27,714 nt of DNA from JAHDBG01 sp963922315 (GCA_963922315.1 CAWUID010000028.1:1-27714); one strand, 5' to 3'; counted from the stretch's first letter, positions 16,891 to 25,540 are shown. Translations and numbers: made by a program. The notes: a model not told the origin generated them from the letters alone.

Positions 16891-18242
16891 CAGCGATATT
16901 GCATCAGGCCAAGCTCTTCCCACATCCAGGTAAAATCATAGGGTGGCAGGGAAGCGTGCATGGATCGATTTTCCAGGAATTTGAGCCAGTCAACCACATC
17001 TTCATGGGAGTCGGGATTCGCAGCACAATCTCGTGGGGTTCTGGCATCCAGCACCGACAGGGAATCATTCAGCATGCTGCGGCATTCCTGATCCATATGC
17101 ACTTTAAATTGCGATAGATCAGGTTGTTCGGCTTGCGTCCGGATGACGTTCGTCGGTATACCAGACCGATTTTTTTTACCCACTGGCTGGTCGGTAGCAT
17201 ACAGAATCATGCCTGACCCGACCTGGGCACCCAGTAAATCAGCCAGCATCTGCCGACCCTGTTCCGCCCGTTCACGGGATTCCACCCGCAGTTCCAGTGC
17301 TTTTTCCCGTAGTTTCACCGTACCCAGTAACATATCAGGTGCATCTGGCAGGCACCATGTCCAGCCATCGGATGAGGCAACCTGGGTCAATAATTCGGCC
17401 TGATTCAGCGCCTGTACAATTTGTTCTCTTTCTGCGCGTAGTGGAAAACGTACCCTGGCCTGCCGATACACTTCGCCATCCGCATTTTCAGGCTCATCCG
17501 GCATTCTGGTACAAGCGTTGTACCGATTGAGTACCCAGGTGCGGAAGGCCATCAGAGGTATGACTTCATCCACTTTTTCCCGTACTGCCTGCTCAAAATT
17601 GTCTGGCAGTTGTTCTATGACACCATCCCGGCAGGCAGCAAGCATGGCCTTTTTCATGTTCTGCGTTACATAAGCCGGGTCTTTGTAGAACATCATCGCC
17701 TTTTCCAGCGGGATAGGTAAGACCGCACCGCTGAACAGATAAATCTGATTAAGATTGATCAGTCTGGCAGCAATGCAATCCCAGCGACACAGGTTTTGTG
17801 AGGCATAATATTCCGCTACTCTGATGGTGTTCTGCTGTGTGCCATAAGGTCGTATATCGACATATTCTGCTGGTGCCACTTCCGTCACTTCCCAGAAACG
17901 TACCTGTGAATCTTTTATGGCATGCAAATATTGTCTGCCGGATAAAGTCTCATGTCGCCCGTGACGTCGCAGATAATCATCAATCAGGGTGCGCCCGGTC
18001 TCTTCAGACGGACGAATTGCAAACGCCTCAAAGGTATACCCGAAGATAACACCCCAGTAGGGGGTTTCCTGCATCACGTCAACAAAGGTTTCCTGATCTG
18101 TCCCGAGGTCTTCCAGCACATGCGACAGCATAAAATCAAATTCACGTTGATAAGCGTCATACCATGTTTCATGAGAATTCACATAATGCAGCAGATTACG
18201 GACACTCTGTTCAACATTTCTTCTCAGTTTCGGATATTTCAT
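16890..18242 (-). CDS. Unrecognised 450-residue protein
   Basis: The likely start is ATG 18242 (450 residues): in-frame starts at 18281 and 18287 fall inside a MITE-like inverted repeat. No catalytic motif is seen. The N-terminal half is rich in aromatics and charged residues (LHYVNSHETWYDAYQREFDF; YWGVIFGYTFEAFA). The C-terminal region, about 60-20 residues from the end, has SLSVLDARTPRDCAANP followed by a short helix and YDFTWMWEELGL. That resembles the L(D/G)G(R/K)TPxxA motif of antitoxin Xre/MbcA/ParS-type (DUF2384-like) and SEC-C-associated tails. It is coupled to rlmD by a one-base overlap. Function is not assigned. Confidence 0.75.
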   Translation of the reverse strand: MKYPKLRRNVEQSVRNLLHYVNSHETWYDAYQREFDFMLSHVLEDLGTDQETFVDVMQETPYWGVIFGYTFEAFAIRPSEETGRTLIDDYLRRHGRHETLSGRQYLHAIKDSQVRFWEVTEVAPAEYVDIRPYGTQQNTIRVAEYYASQNLCRWDCIAARLINLNQIYLFSGAVLPIPLEKAMMFYKDPAYVTQNMKKAMLAACRDGVIEQLPDNFEQAVREKVDEVIPLMAFRTWVLNRYNACTRMPDEPENADGEVYRQARVRFPLRAEREQIVQALNQAELLTQVASSDGWTWCLPDAPDMLLGTVKLREKALELRVESRERAEQGRQMLADLLGAQVGSGMILYATDQPVGKKNRSGIPTNVIRTQAEQPDLSQFKVHMDQECRSMLNDSLSVLDARTPRDCAANPDSHEDVVDWLKFLENRSMHASLPPYDFTWMWEELGLMQYR

Positions 18243-18274
18243 ACAAATACTCTGAGTCTTTACATGTGTCTTAG

Positions 18275-18432
18275 GGAGCATTCTCAATCAACTTCATGGT
18301 TTGATTCCGGCCATTTTCTGCGCTGACTGTGTTGCAACTCGTCGCAATAGAGCTACTATTACTCCTCATTGCGCCTTATCAGCACAAAAAATGACTCGAA
18401 ATCATTTCCACTCAGCTCATTGAGAACGCCCC
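18275..18432. mobile_element. MITE-like element with imperfect terminal inverted repeats
   Basis: The ends, GGAGCATTCTCAATCA (18275-18290) and the complement of TCATTGAGAACGCCCC (18417-18432), match at 13 of 16 positions in inverted orientation. Each end is flanked directly by TAG (18272-18274 and 18433-18435), compatible with a short target duplication. The 158-bp interior has no plausible gene. It fills most of the space between waaA and the unrecognised gene. It could be a non-autonomous transposon (MITE) or a remnant of two insertion-sequence ends; the parent family is not identified. Confidence 0.55.
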
Positions 18433-18499
18433 TAGTCTGTCCGTAACACAGCCGGCACAATCTTCCCTGCCTTAGACATAAAAAGCTGACTTTACATTG

Positions 18500-19759
18500 T
18501 TAAGTGCATAAAAGTGTCGAAAGCTGTTGATACAAGCGTGCAACAGCTCCCTGATTGCGTTGCATATAGTCCTGACCAGCCTGCCCGGCCGCCTGACGTG
18601 CCACCGGATCACTCAACCAGTGGGATAAGACCTCTGCAAGGTGAGCCGCATCTGTCACCTGTTGTGCCGCGCCCTGACGGATCAGTTGCTGAGCCATATC
18701 AGCAAAATGGAACGTATGTGGCCCGAAGCATACCGGCACACTCTGAGCGATAGCTTCCAGCATATTATGTCCGCCGACCGGCACCAGGCTGCCGCCGATA
18801 AAAGCGACATCAGCTGTACCCAGCAAAACCGGCAGTTCACCCATAGTATCAGCCAGATAAACACTCGTATCCGCCTGTAGTGGCTCACGCTGACTACGCC
18901 GGGCGCAGCGATGCCCGCTATTTCGAATACTGGTTGCCACGGCATCAAATCGTTCCGGATGACGTGGTACCAGAATGAGTCGCGCTGTCGGGTGGTTCTG
19001 ACGCAGTTGTGTATGCGCTGTGAGCAATATCTCGTCTTCACCTGCGTGAGTACTGGCCGCGATCCAGATCGGGCCTGTTGGCCAGGTCTGGCGCAAAATA
19101 TAGGCTGCCTGTGGGTCAGGCGTTGGCTGGTCATACTTCAGGCTGCCTGTTACCCGAATCTTTGCCTCCGGTATCCCCAGACTGTGCAACCGGGCCGCGT
19201 CCGCAGGTGTCTGTGCCGCGACGGCGTGCAATTGCGCCACGGTTTGCCGGGTAAAGTGACGCAGACGCTGGTAACCAGCCTGTGAACGAGCAGACAGGCG
19301 TGCATTCACCAGATAGACCGGTATGTTCTGACGGGCTGCTTCATGCAACAGGTTGGGCCATAATTCTGTCTCAACCAGAATCAATGCCCGGGGCCGCAAG
19401 GCACGCAGGAAACGCCGCAGATAACGTGGCAGATCGTATGGCAGATAACTGTGCGGAATACTGTTACCAAACAGTCGTTCCGCCTGAGCTCGTCCGGTCG
19501 GAGTGGTCTGAGTCAGATACAAAGGCAATTCAGGGTGTTCGGTCTTTATATAATGAATGAAAGGTGCAATCGCTTGGGTTTCACCAACCGAAACAGCATG
19601 GATCCACAAGCTGCCCGGCGGCACCGGAACAGGCATTTGCCCAATGCGTTCACGCCAGTGTTGACGATAGCCCGGATTGCTGCGACCACGCCAATATAGC
19701 CGCAGCCAGTACAGCGGTTGCCACAGCCATAACAAAAAACTATACAGTTTCAACCACAT
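18500..19759 (-). CDS. waaA: 3-deoxy-D-manno-octulosonic acid (Kdo) transferase WaaA
   Basis: 419 residues, normal length. WaaA (KdtA) adds Kdo from CMP-Kdo to lipid IVA at the inner membrane. The N-terminal hydrophobic stretch (about 5-22) is the membrane anchor. WIHAVSVGET carries the catalytic base E60, and the GT-B nucleotide domain shows VTGSLKYDQ, FIGGSLVPVGGHNMLE and the final NQGAVARL helix. Its start overlaps the hldE stop by ten bases, so it ends an inner-core LPS pair. Confidence 0.97.
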   Translation of the reverse strand: MWLKLYSFLLWLWQPLYWLRLYWRGRSNPGYRQHWRERIGQMPVPVPPGSLWIHAVSVGETQAIAPFIHYIKTEHPELPLYLTQTTPTGRAQAERLFGNSIPHSYLPYDLPRYLRRFLRALRPRALILVETELWPNLLHEAARQNIPVYLVNARLSARSQAGYQRLRHFTRQTVAQLHAVAAQTPADAARLHSLGIPEAKIRVTGSLKYDQPTPDPQAAYILRQTWPTGPIWIAASTHAGEDEILLTAHTQLRQNHPTARLILVPRHPERFDAVATSIRNSGHRCARRSQREPLQADTSVYLADTMGELPVLLGTADVAFIGGSLVPVGGHNMLEAIAQSVPVCFGPHTFHFADMAQQLIRQGAAQQVTDAAHLAEVLSHWLSDPVARQAAGQAGQDYMQRNQGAVARLYQQLSTLLCT

Positions 19760-21219
19760 GTTTCTGCCTGCGTCTGAATAGTGGCAATAATCTGGCTAGT
19801 GGATAAAGTTTTTGTATAGTCCGTTTCGATATATTTCACTTCACCACCAGCTTGTTGCACGCTATCGGCCCCGACGATTTGTTGTCCGGCATATTCTGCT
19901 CCTTTAACCAGTATATCTGGTTTGATTTGTGTAATCAGTCGTTCTGGTGTCAGTTCGTCGAAAGCAACCACCCAGTCAACACTGGCTAACGCCGCCAGCA
20001 CCTGCAAACGATGTCGTTCCTGATTGATCGGTCGTTGCGGTCCTTTCAGTGCCCGGATGCTCGCATCTGTGTTGACGGCAACCAGGAGCCGGTCTCCTAA
20101 CTCAGCAGCTTTGGTCAGACATTCGGTATGTCCGGCATGCAGAATGTCAAAACAGCCGTTGGTCATCACAATGCGCTCGCCCCGGGCACGAGCAGCCTGA
20201 ACCTGCGCCAGCAGATCAGTTTCTCCCAGGACACCGGCACGATAATCCGGTTCATGGGTTGATGATGTTAATTTCGGATACAGGGTTTGGTAAGCCACTT
20301 GTAATTCTGTGTGGGTCACACTCGCCGTACCACGCTTACCTACCACACAGCCAGCCGCCAGATTTGCCAAGCGGGTTGCTGACGGCAGCGCCATCCCGGT
20401 TGCCAGAGCACTGGCGAGGGTTGCTATCACGGTATCACCGGCACCCACTACATCGTACACTTCGCGTGCCTGGGTCGGCAGATGACAGGGTTCCTGGCCG
20501 ACTTGCAACAAGGTCATACCTTGCGCGCCCCGGGTGATCAGTAATGCCTGTAGCTGGCAGTCTTGTATCAATTGCCGGCCTTTTTTAACCAATGTGGCTG
20601 TATCCGGACAAGGACCGACAATGGTCGTGTATTCCAGCCAATTCGGCGTCAGCAGGGTTGCCCCCCGATAACGTTGGTAATCGCTACCCTTCGGATCAAT
20701 CAGTACTGGTATATCAACTTTCCGGCACGCCTGAATATAAGGCTGTGGATCCGCCAGAACGCCTTTTGCGTAGTCCGACAGAATGACAATGTGATGATCC
20801 GGGAGTGCCGCCAGAAAAGCCTGATATAACTGATTCTGAATAGCCGGATCGGCAGGTATCGCAGCATTATCCACCCGCAGCAGTTGCTGTCCACTCAGAA
20901 TACGTAGTTTAGTGTGGGTAGCAGCTGTCGGATGCAGAACCAGTTGATGCCGGGTACTTGCTTCTGCCAGCATCTGTTGCAAGCGGGTGCCTGGTTCATC
21001 CTGACCGATCAGGCCACATAAGGTCGCCTGCCCCCCCAGAGTGACAATGTTACCGGCCACATTCGCCGCACCACCAGGCCGGTCATCCTGCTGCTGCACC
21101 TGCACTACTGGTACCGGTGCCTCTGGTGAGAGCCGTTCTACCTGACCATGCCAGTACCGATCCAGCATGATATCGCCGCAAATCAGAACCCGGGCGGTAT
21201 GAAAATCAGGAAGTTGCAT
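19750..21219 (-). CDS. hldE: Bifunctional heptose-7-phosphate kinase / heptose-1-phosphate adenylyltransferase HldE
   Basis: 489 residues from the ATG at 21219; a longer reading to 21429 would run far into tadA and lacks family similarity. The protein makes ADP-heptose for the LPS inner core. Residues 1-320 are a ribokinase-type kinase (GDIMLDRY, RPGGAANVAGN, VVGAGDT with D262). From about 345 comes the cytidylyltransferase-like domain (TNGCFDILHAGH, H361 and H364; VNTDASIRALKGP). It overlaps tadA by 14 bases and waaA by 10. Full two-domain fusion, as in enterobacteria. Confidence 0.97.
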   Translation of the reverse strand: MQLPDFHTARVLICGDIMLDRYWHGQVERLSPEAPVPVVQVQQQDDRPGGAANVAGNIVTLGGQATLCGLIGQDEPGTRLQQMLAEASTRHQLVLHPTAATHTKLRILSGQQLLRVDNAAIPADPAIQNQLYQAFLAALPDHHIVILSDYAKGVLADPQPYIQACRKVDIPVLIDPKGSDYQRYRGATLLTPNWLEYTTIVGPCPDTATLVKKGRQLIQDCQLQALLITRGAQGMTLLQVGQEPCHLPTQAREVYDVVGAGDTVIATLASALATGMALPSATRLANLAAGCVVGKRGTASVTHTELQVAYQTLYPKLTSSTHEPDYRAGVLGETDLLAQVQAARARGERIVMTNGCFDILHAGHTECLTKAAELGDRLLVAVNTDASIRALKGPQRPINQERHRLQVLAALASVDWVVAFDELTPERLITQIKPDILVKGAEYAGQQIVGADSVQQAGGEVKYIETDYTKTLSTSQIIATIQTQAETCG

Positions 21220-21673
21220 GAGAAATACGTCGTTGTGCAAAAAAGGTTTGTAACAGATCACTTGCTGCAGCAGCTGCCAGGCCACCGGTGCATTCAGTGC
21301 GGTGATTAAACCGGTGATCTGAGGGCAGCAGATCAAACACGCTACCTGCTGCACCCGTGCGGGGCTGTCTGGCACCGTACACAACCCGAGCAATCCGCGC
21401 CTGGACGATGGCACCTGCACACATGACACAAGGCTCTAGTGTGACATACAAGGTGCTACCGGTCAGACGATAGTTGCCAAGCTGGCGGGCTGCCGCCCGG
21501 ATCGCCTGAATTTCTGCATGTGCAGTCGGATCCTGTGCCCGAATCGGCTGATTCCAGCCAGTACCGATAATCTCATCCTGATATACCACTACCGCACCGA
21601 CCGGCACCTCGCCAGCCTCTGCAGCCTGCTTCGCCAGGTCCAGAGCAGCCTGCATATAATCCACTGGCTGCAT
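21206..21673 (-). CDS. tadA: tRNA-specific adenosine-34 deaminase TadA
   Basis: 155 residues from the ATG at 21673, overlapping the preceding stop as TGATG. TadA converts A34 to inosine in tRNA-Arg(ACG). The zinc and proton-shuttle sites are seen in DPTAHAEIQAI (H52, E54) and EPCVMCAGAI (C82, C85). GEVPVGAVVV at the start and the basic C-terminal helix are typical. It shares a tight operon with hldE. Confidence 0.96.
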   Translation of the reverse strand: MQPVDYMQAALDLAKQAAEAGEVPVGAVVVYQDEIIGTGWNQPIRAQDPTAHAEIQAIRAAARQLGNYRLTGSTLYVTLEPCVMCAGAIVQARIARVVYGARQPRTGAAGSVFDLLPSDHRFNHRTECTGGLAAAAASDLLQTFFAQRRISHATS

Positions 21674-22569
21674 CAATTCATGTCCGGCAAATGGGTCAGC
21701 TCGATGTGCAGAGCAACTCGCCCGTCCGGCAGCCGACTGCCGCCGCTGAGCCAGGGTAATGGATTGACTGGCAGATGGATCGGCCTGATCAACCGCCGAT
21801 GATGCCCCAGAATCTGATCGACACGCACGGCATCCTGAGTATGCATCAATAACAGATTAACCGGTCGGGGCGCAGCGCCAATTGGTAAGGGCGCATGGTC
21901 GTGCGCCCTTACAGATGTTGCCATATCAGGTCCGAACAAGGTGTGCAATTCACGCACCCGACCGATCGGCAGGGGCGCGCCGCCGTGCGCTTGTACAACA
22001 GTACCTTCTCCCTGCCATTCATTTTCCGACAGGCGCATTACCTGCACCAGTTGATCCGGTGAAATCGCGTATACCTGGCCCTGATGTTCCACCAGCAGTG
22101 CATGATCCAATGCATACCGATAAGCCAGAGCGACCGGCTCCCCAACAGCCTGTGTATCGATATGCAACTGCGCCCGGAGATACTCGCTATCTCGTTGCAG
22201 ACTTAAAACAAAACATTGGGGGTCGGAGTAATTTTTAAAATGAGGGTTTAGTGCATTGAGAAATGATGCGATGAGATCAGTTTGCAGATAATCCGGCAAC
22301 TTACCTGACCGGATCGTGTGTTGATAAGTCGCTGCCCGATCCTGTAACTGTGTCACCAGATGTTGTACCGGGCTCAGACGCTTCGCCAGCAACATCGCTT
22401 GTAATGTCTCACCAGCAGCATCCGGATATTGCTGGCTGAGATCTTCGGTTTGATTTAACAACCAGTCCAGTTCGGTCACGGACAGCCTGACAAATGCTCC
22501 ATCTGTTGTGGTGTCAACCGCATCTGGTAACGGTACATCACGCAGATTACGCATCGCAGATGATGACAT
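21673..22569 (-). CDS. CheA-derived protein: dimerisation-like region plus CheW-like domain, no kinase domain
   Basis: 298 residues, coupled to the MCP-like gene as TAATG. The N-terminal part (FVRLSVTELDWLLNQTEDLS) looks like the P3 dimerisation start of CheA/ChpA. The C-terminal part (DHALLVEHQGQVYAISPDQLVQVMRL, and later LLLMHTQDAVRVDQILGHHRRLIRP) fits a CheW/P5 regulatory domain. No N, G1 or G2 ATP-binding box lies between them. The likely role is a scaffold linking the adjoining receptor to a kinase elsewhere, or a decayed ChpA. Two in-frame palindromic repeats interrupt the CheW-like part. The assignment rests on pattern similarity only. Confidence 0.6.
   Translation of the reverse strand: MSSSAMRNLRDVPLPDAVDTTTDGAFVRLSVTELDWLLNQTEDLSQQYPDAAGETLQAMLLAKRLSPVQHLVTQLQDRAATYQHTIRSGKLPDYLQTDLIASFLNALNPHFKNYSDPQCFVLSLQRDSEYLRAQLHIDTQAVGEPVALAYRYALDHALLVEHQGQVYAISPDQLVQVMRLSENEWQGEGTVVQAHGGAPLPIGRVRELHTLFGPDMATSVRAHDHAPLPIGAAPRPVNLLLMHTQDAVRVDQILGHHRRLIRPIHLPVNPLPWLSGGSRLPDGRVALHIELTHLPDMN
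21874..21914. repeat. Palindromic repeat inserted in frame, copy A
   Basis: GTAAGGGCGCA (21885-21895) and TGCGCCCTTAC (21902-21912) are perfect 11-base arms around a six-base loop. Read on the minus strand in the host gene's frame it encodes SVRAHDHAPLPIGA. Similar GC-rich hairpins are common dispersed repeats in some gammaproteobacteria, and the position resembles palindromic elements that insert within genes. Confidence 0.7.
21961..21995. repeat. Palindromic repeat inserted in frame, copy B
   Basis: This stretch aligns without gaps to copy A over 34 bases, with about two-thirds identity, and lies about 86 bases away in the same orientation. It has a degraded hairpin (AGGGGCGCG... CGTGCGC). 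In the host frame it encodes VQAHGGAPLPIG, matching the VRAHDHAPLPIG of copy A. Confidence 0.55.
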
Positions 22570-23798
22570 TATGCGGTGGCACTCAGTACCGGTGACGTTT
22601 GCGATGATGACGGCTGACAAGCTGCCAGGGCAGCCTCCAGTGGAGCAATCTGCGCATTCAGCGCAGATGTCGCCTCAGCAGTCTGCGTCACACCTTCAGT
22701 AGTTTGCTGCCCGACCGTGTCAATGATGTGCAGGTGATCGCCCAGCAGACGCATCGCATCTGTCTGCTGTTCTGCTGCAGCACACCATGCCGTCAGCGGC
22801 TCAACCAACCCGGTACCATCCGCATGTAATTGTGTCAGTTGCTGTTGTTGTCGGGCATCGGCTTGCGCACATACCGCTAGTTGTTCCGCCTGATGCTGCA
22901 ATTGTTGCTGACCTGCCTGCTGGTGCGTTTGAATTGTTTGCAACAGATCACCGATCTGGCGCGTCGTATGGCTTGCCTGCTGTGCCAGCCGTTGCACTTC
23001 ATCACTCACTACCCGGAACGCGCGCCCGGCCTCACCGGCCAATGCCGCCTGCATCGCCGTATTCAACGCCAGAATATTGCTCTGATCCGCCAGATCGCCA
23101 ATCAGACTGATCTGTTGCTGAATCGTTTGTGTCTTTGTCTCAGCTTGCTGCAGATGTTCCGCTGCCGTTTGTTGCGATTGCTGCAAATCGGCCAAGCCGG
23201 TGGGCTCATCCGCGCTAATCAGTTGGGTGAGCGCCTGTTGTACATGCATTGCTTTCGCCTGCGCATCCTGCGCCTGCGCCACACACTGACGCAATTGCTG
23301 TGCCAGCGCCTGATGTTGTGTCAGTGCTTGAGACATCTGATCCTGCTGATGCGCCGTGGTCTCCTGTAAGCGTAATGTGCTGGATTGCGTTTCATGGCTG
23401 CAATTAAGCAATTGCAGATGAACCGCCCGGGTCTTTTTTACCAGTTGCCGGATCGGCTCGACTGCAGTGCAGATCGCTTCCGGCGTCTCTTCTGTGGCGG
23501 TCAGATCACCTTCAGCCAGTTGTTGCAATGCCGTTTGCCATTGCGTCTGCTGCCGGTAACATTGTTGGGCATAATGATGATGCTGATTCAGTGCCCGCCG
23601 GAGACTGAGCCACCACAATAACAAAAACAGCACGACGCTCGCGGCGAGCAAAGGTTGCAGCAACTGCAACTTATCCTCCGCCAGCACTGGGATACCGGAC
23701 GTCAGGGTATAACTCAGCGCACCGACACTCAGCAAAGCCAGCACACCAAACAGCAGCCGACTGACCCGATTGAGCCCTGGAGGCGTATCTTTATCCAT
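22569..23798 (-). CDS. Methyl-accepting chemotaxis-type transducer with minimal sensor
   Basis: 409 residues. Two closely spaced membrane helices (about residues 14-35 and 44-66) leave a periplasmic loop of only a few residues, so there is no conventional ligand domain. The rest is cytoplasmic and Gln-rich coiled coil, with the conserved hairpin tip ADQSNILALNTAMQAALAGE, then GRAFRVVSDEVQRLAQQ. Such receptors sense internal or membrane signals and dock CheW/CheA. The partner CheW-like gene follows with a one-base overlap. No other che or pil chemosensory genes are near. The gene lies five bases after pabB in the long operon. Confidence 0.88.
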   Translation of the reverse strand: MDKDTPPGLNRVSRLLFGVLALLSVGALSYTLTSGIPVLAEDKLQLLQPLLAASVVLFLLLWWLSLRRALNQHHHYAQQCYRQQTQWQTALQQLAEGDLTATEETPEAICTAVEPIRQLVKKTRAVHLQLLNCSHETQSSTLRLQETTAHQQDQMSQALTQHQALAQQLRQCVAQAQDAQAKAMHVQQALTQLISADEPTGLADLQQSQQTAAEHLQQAETKTQTIQQQISLIGDLADQSNILALNTAMQAALAGEAGRAFRVVSDEVQRLAQQASHTTRQIGDLLQTIQTHQQAGQQQLQHQAEQLAVCAQADARQQQQLTQLHADGTGLVEPLTAWCAAAEQQTDAMRLLGDHLHIIDTVGQQTTEGVTQTAEATSALNAQIAPLEAALAACQPSSSQTSPVLSATA

Positions 23799-23803
23799 AT
23801 CAG

Positions 23804-25141
23804 TTATCGTCTCGTATGAGAAACAGAAAGCAGCGCGAAAAAAGCTGCTGCCTTATCCAGACTTTCCTGGTATTCCGCAGCACATTCTGAGTCCGTCACC
23901 ACCCCACCCCCGGCCCAGTAGTAAAGCTGATGGTTTTTGTGCAACAGGGTACGGATACACAGGTTGCTATCCAGATTGCCGTCCAGGCTGAGCCGGAAAA
24001 TACTACCGCAATACACTTCGCGACTGACCGGCTCCAGCTCATCAATAATCTCTACCGCACGCTTTTTCGGCGCACCAGTCACAGAACCTCCCGGAAAGCA
24101 CGATTGTAATAAATCCAGCGCATCTTTGCCGGTTTGCAACTGCCCGACGACCGTACTGACCAAGTGATGCACCGTCGCATAAGAGTGTAACTCACACAGC
24201 TGAGTCACCTGCACACTACCAGGCCGACACACGCGAGCAAAGTCATTGCGCAACAGATCAACGATCATACTGTTTTCTGCCCGATCTTTCAGGCTGGTAC
24301 ACAGCTCCGTTCGCAGACGCACATCTGCAACAGGGTCTGCCTGCCTGGGACGAGTGCCTTTGATTGGCCGGGTCGACACCTGACCACCCTGTTGACTGAT
24401 AAATTGTTCCGGCGAATTGCTACATATCACCATATCCGGATATGCCAGATAAGCACCATAAGGTGCCGGGCTGAGCTGGCGCAGTCGACGATATAATGAC
24501 CAGGGAGATTCCATTGTCCGGGCGACAAAACGGTGGGTCAGATTGATCTGATACGTATGCCCCTGATGCAGATAATATTGCACCCGATCAAAAAGACGCG
24601 CGTATGTATCTGCACTGAGCCCTGCGTCAGTCAAGGTGGCGGTATATGGGACTGAGCTGACAGGCTGTTCCTCCGGCATCACCTGCACACACAGCGCATC
24701 CCAGGCGCGGCGGGTCTGTGCTGCCTGCCCAGCACCTGCCAGAACAGCCGTACGCTGCTGATGATCCACGACAATTGCCCAATCATATAGCCCGGCGCGC
24801 AAATCCGGCGCCAGACGCAGGTGAGATCTGGCTGGTCGACCCAACCAGACACGTCCCAGCTCATAGCTGAGATAGCCAATCCAGCCACCACAAAAAGGCA
24901 CTGTAGCAGTATGCTGGCAACCAGGTTGCAATGCAGCACGCAGCGTATCTATCGCACCATCCGCTGTGCAGGCAGAGCAACTCAGTTGCTCAACCGGATC
25001 CGCCGCCAGAATATCGTAGCGCCCGACCTGACCGCTATCCAGCCAGACCGGCCAGTCCAGTGCCTGAATTCTGGCAAAATAATCACTCGCATCCGCCCGA
25101 TACGGCAATGCATGATAACGCGGCCAACTGACAGCACTCAT
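23804..25141 (-). CDS. pabB: Aminodeoxychorismate synthase component I
   Basis: 445 residues. PabB converts chorismate with ammonia from PabA to aminodeoxychorismate for folate synthesis. The chorismate-binding domain shows TRPIKGTRPRQ, where the lysine marks PabB rather than anthranilate synthase TrpE (usually PIAGT). It also shows MIVDLLRNDFARV, FPGGSVTGAPKKRA and CIRTLL. Its start overlaps phhB by four bases (ATGA). pabA and pabC are not adjacent. Confidence 0.93.
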   Translation of the reverse strand: MSAVSWPRYHALPYRADASDYFARIQALDWPVWLDSGQVGRYDILAADPVEQLSCSACTADGAIDTLRAALQPGCQHTATVPFCGGWIGYLSYELGRVWLGRPARSHLRLAPDLRAGLYDWAIVVDHQQRTAVLAGAGQAAQTRRAWDALCVQVMPEEQPVSSVPYTATLTDAGLSADTYARLFDRVQYYLHQGHTYQINLTHRFVARTMESPWSLYRRLRQLSPAPYGAYLAYPDMVICSNSPEQFISQQGGQVSTRPIKGTRPRQADPVADVRLRTELCTSLKDRAENSMIVDLLRNDFARVCRPGSVQVTQLCELHSYATVHHLVSTVVGQLQTGKDALDLLQSCFPGGSVTGAPKKRAVEIIDELEPVSREVYCGSIFRLSLDGNLDSNLCIRTLLHKNHQLYYWAGGGVVTDSECAAEYQESLDKAAAFFALLSVSHTRR

Positions 25142-25494
25142 GCCCGGTATTGCCAGCTCCCTTCTGTTGGCGCACCCTCCAGGGCACTTTCCAGCTCAGG
25201 TTGCCAGGTGACCCAGCGCTCAATCTGATGCGCCAGCGCAAAGTCCTTCGCTGTTACACCATCAGCAGAATGTGTCACCAGATGCACCGTCACCTGCCCC
25301 CAGGCAACTTCGACCTCAGGATGGTGCCAGGCAGCCTCAGCCAGATGTGCAATCGCATTGAACAACATCACGCTGGCGCGCCAGCCATTCGCCTGGTAGG
25401 TGCGACACAATTTACCTTCTACATATTGCCAATCCGGTAATGTCGCTTCCAGCTCCGCCTGAATGCGGGCTTCAGTATAAACAGCATCCTGCAT
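25138..25494 (-). CDS. phhB: Pterin-4a-carbinolamine dehydratase
   Basis: 118 residues, the usual length. The DCoH/PhhB signature is clear: FLFxxF-like MLFNAIAHLAEAAWHHPEVEV (with the paired His) followed by VTVHLVTHSADGVTAKDFALAHQIE. The enzyme dehydrates 4a-hydroxytetrahydropterin. Without phenylalanine hydroxylase alongside, a role in pterin or folate metabolism fits its coupling to pabB better than phenylalanine breakdown. It is the first gene of the minus-strand operon. Confidence 0.93.
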   Translation of the reverse strand: MQDAVYTEARIQAELEATLPDWQYVEGKLCRTYQANGWRASVMLFNAIAHLAEAAWHHPEVEVAWGQVTVHLVTHSADGVTAKDFALAHQIERWVTWQPELESALEGAPTEGSWQYRA

Positions 25495-25540
25495 CAGATA
25501 AACCTCATCAATTCATCAGAATTCAATAGTAACAATCAGA

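Noticed and set aside
16891..16923. Upstream ATG at 16923 as the rlmD start
   Set aside because: It lies inside the upstream gene; the ATG at 16890 overlaps that gene's stop as TGATG, and the homologous protein begins there.
21220..21429. N-terminal extension of HldE by 70 residues
   Set aside because: The extension is tadA sequence read in another frame, and the kinase domain begins directly after the ATG at 21219.
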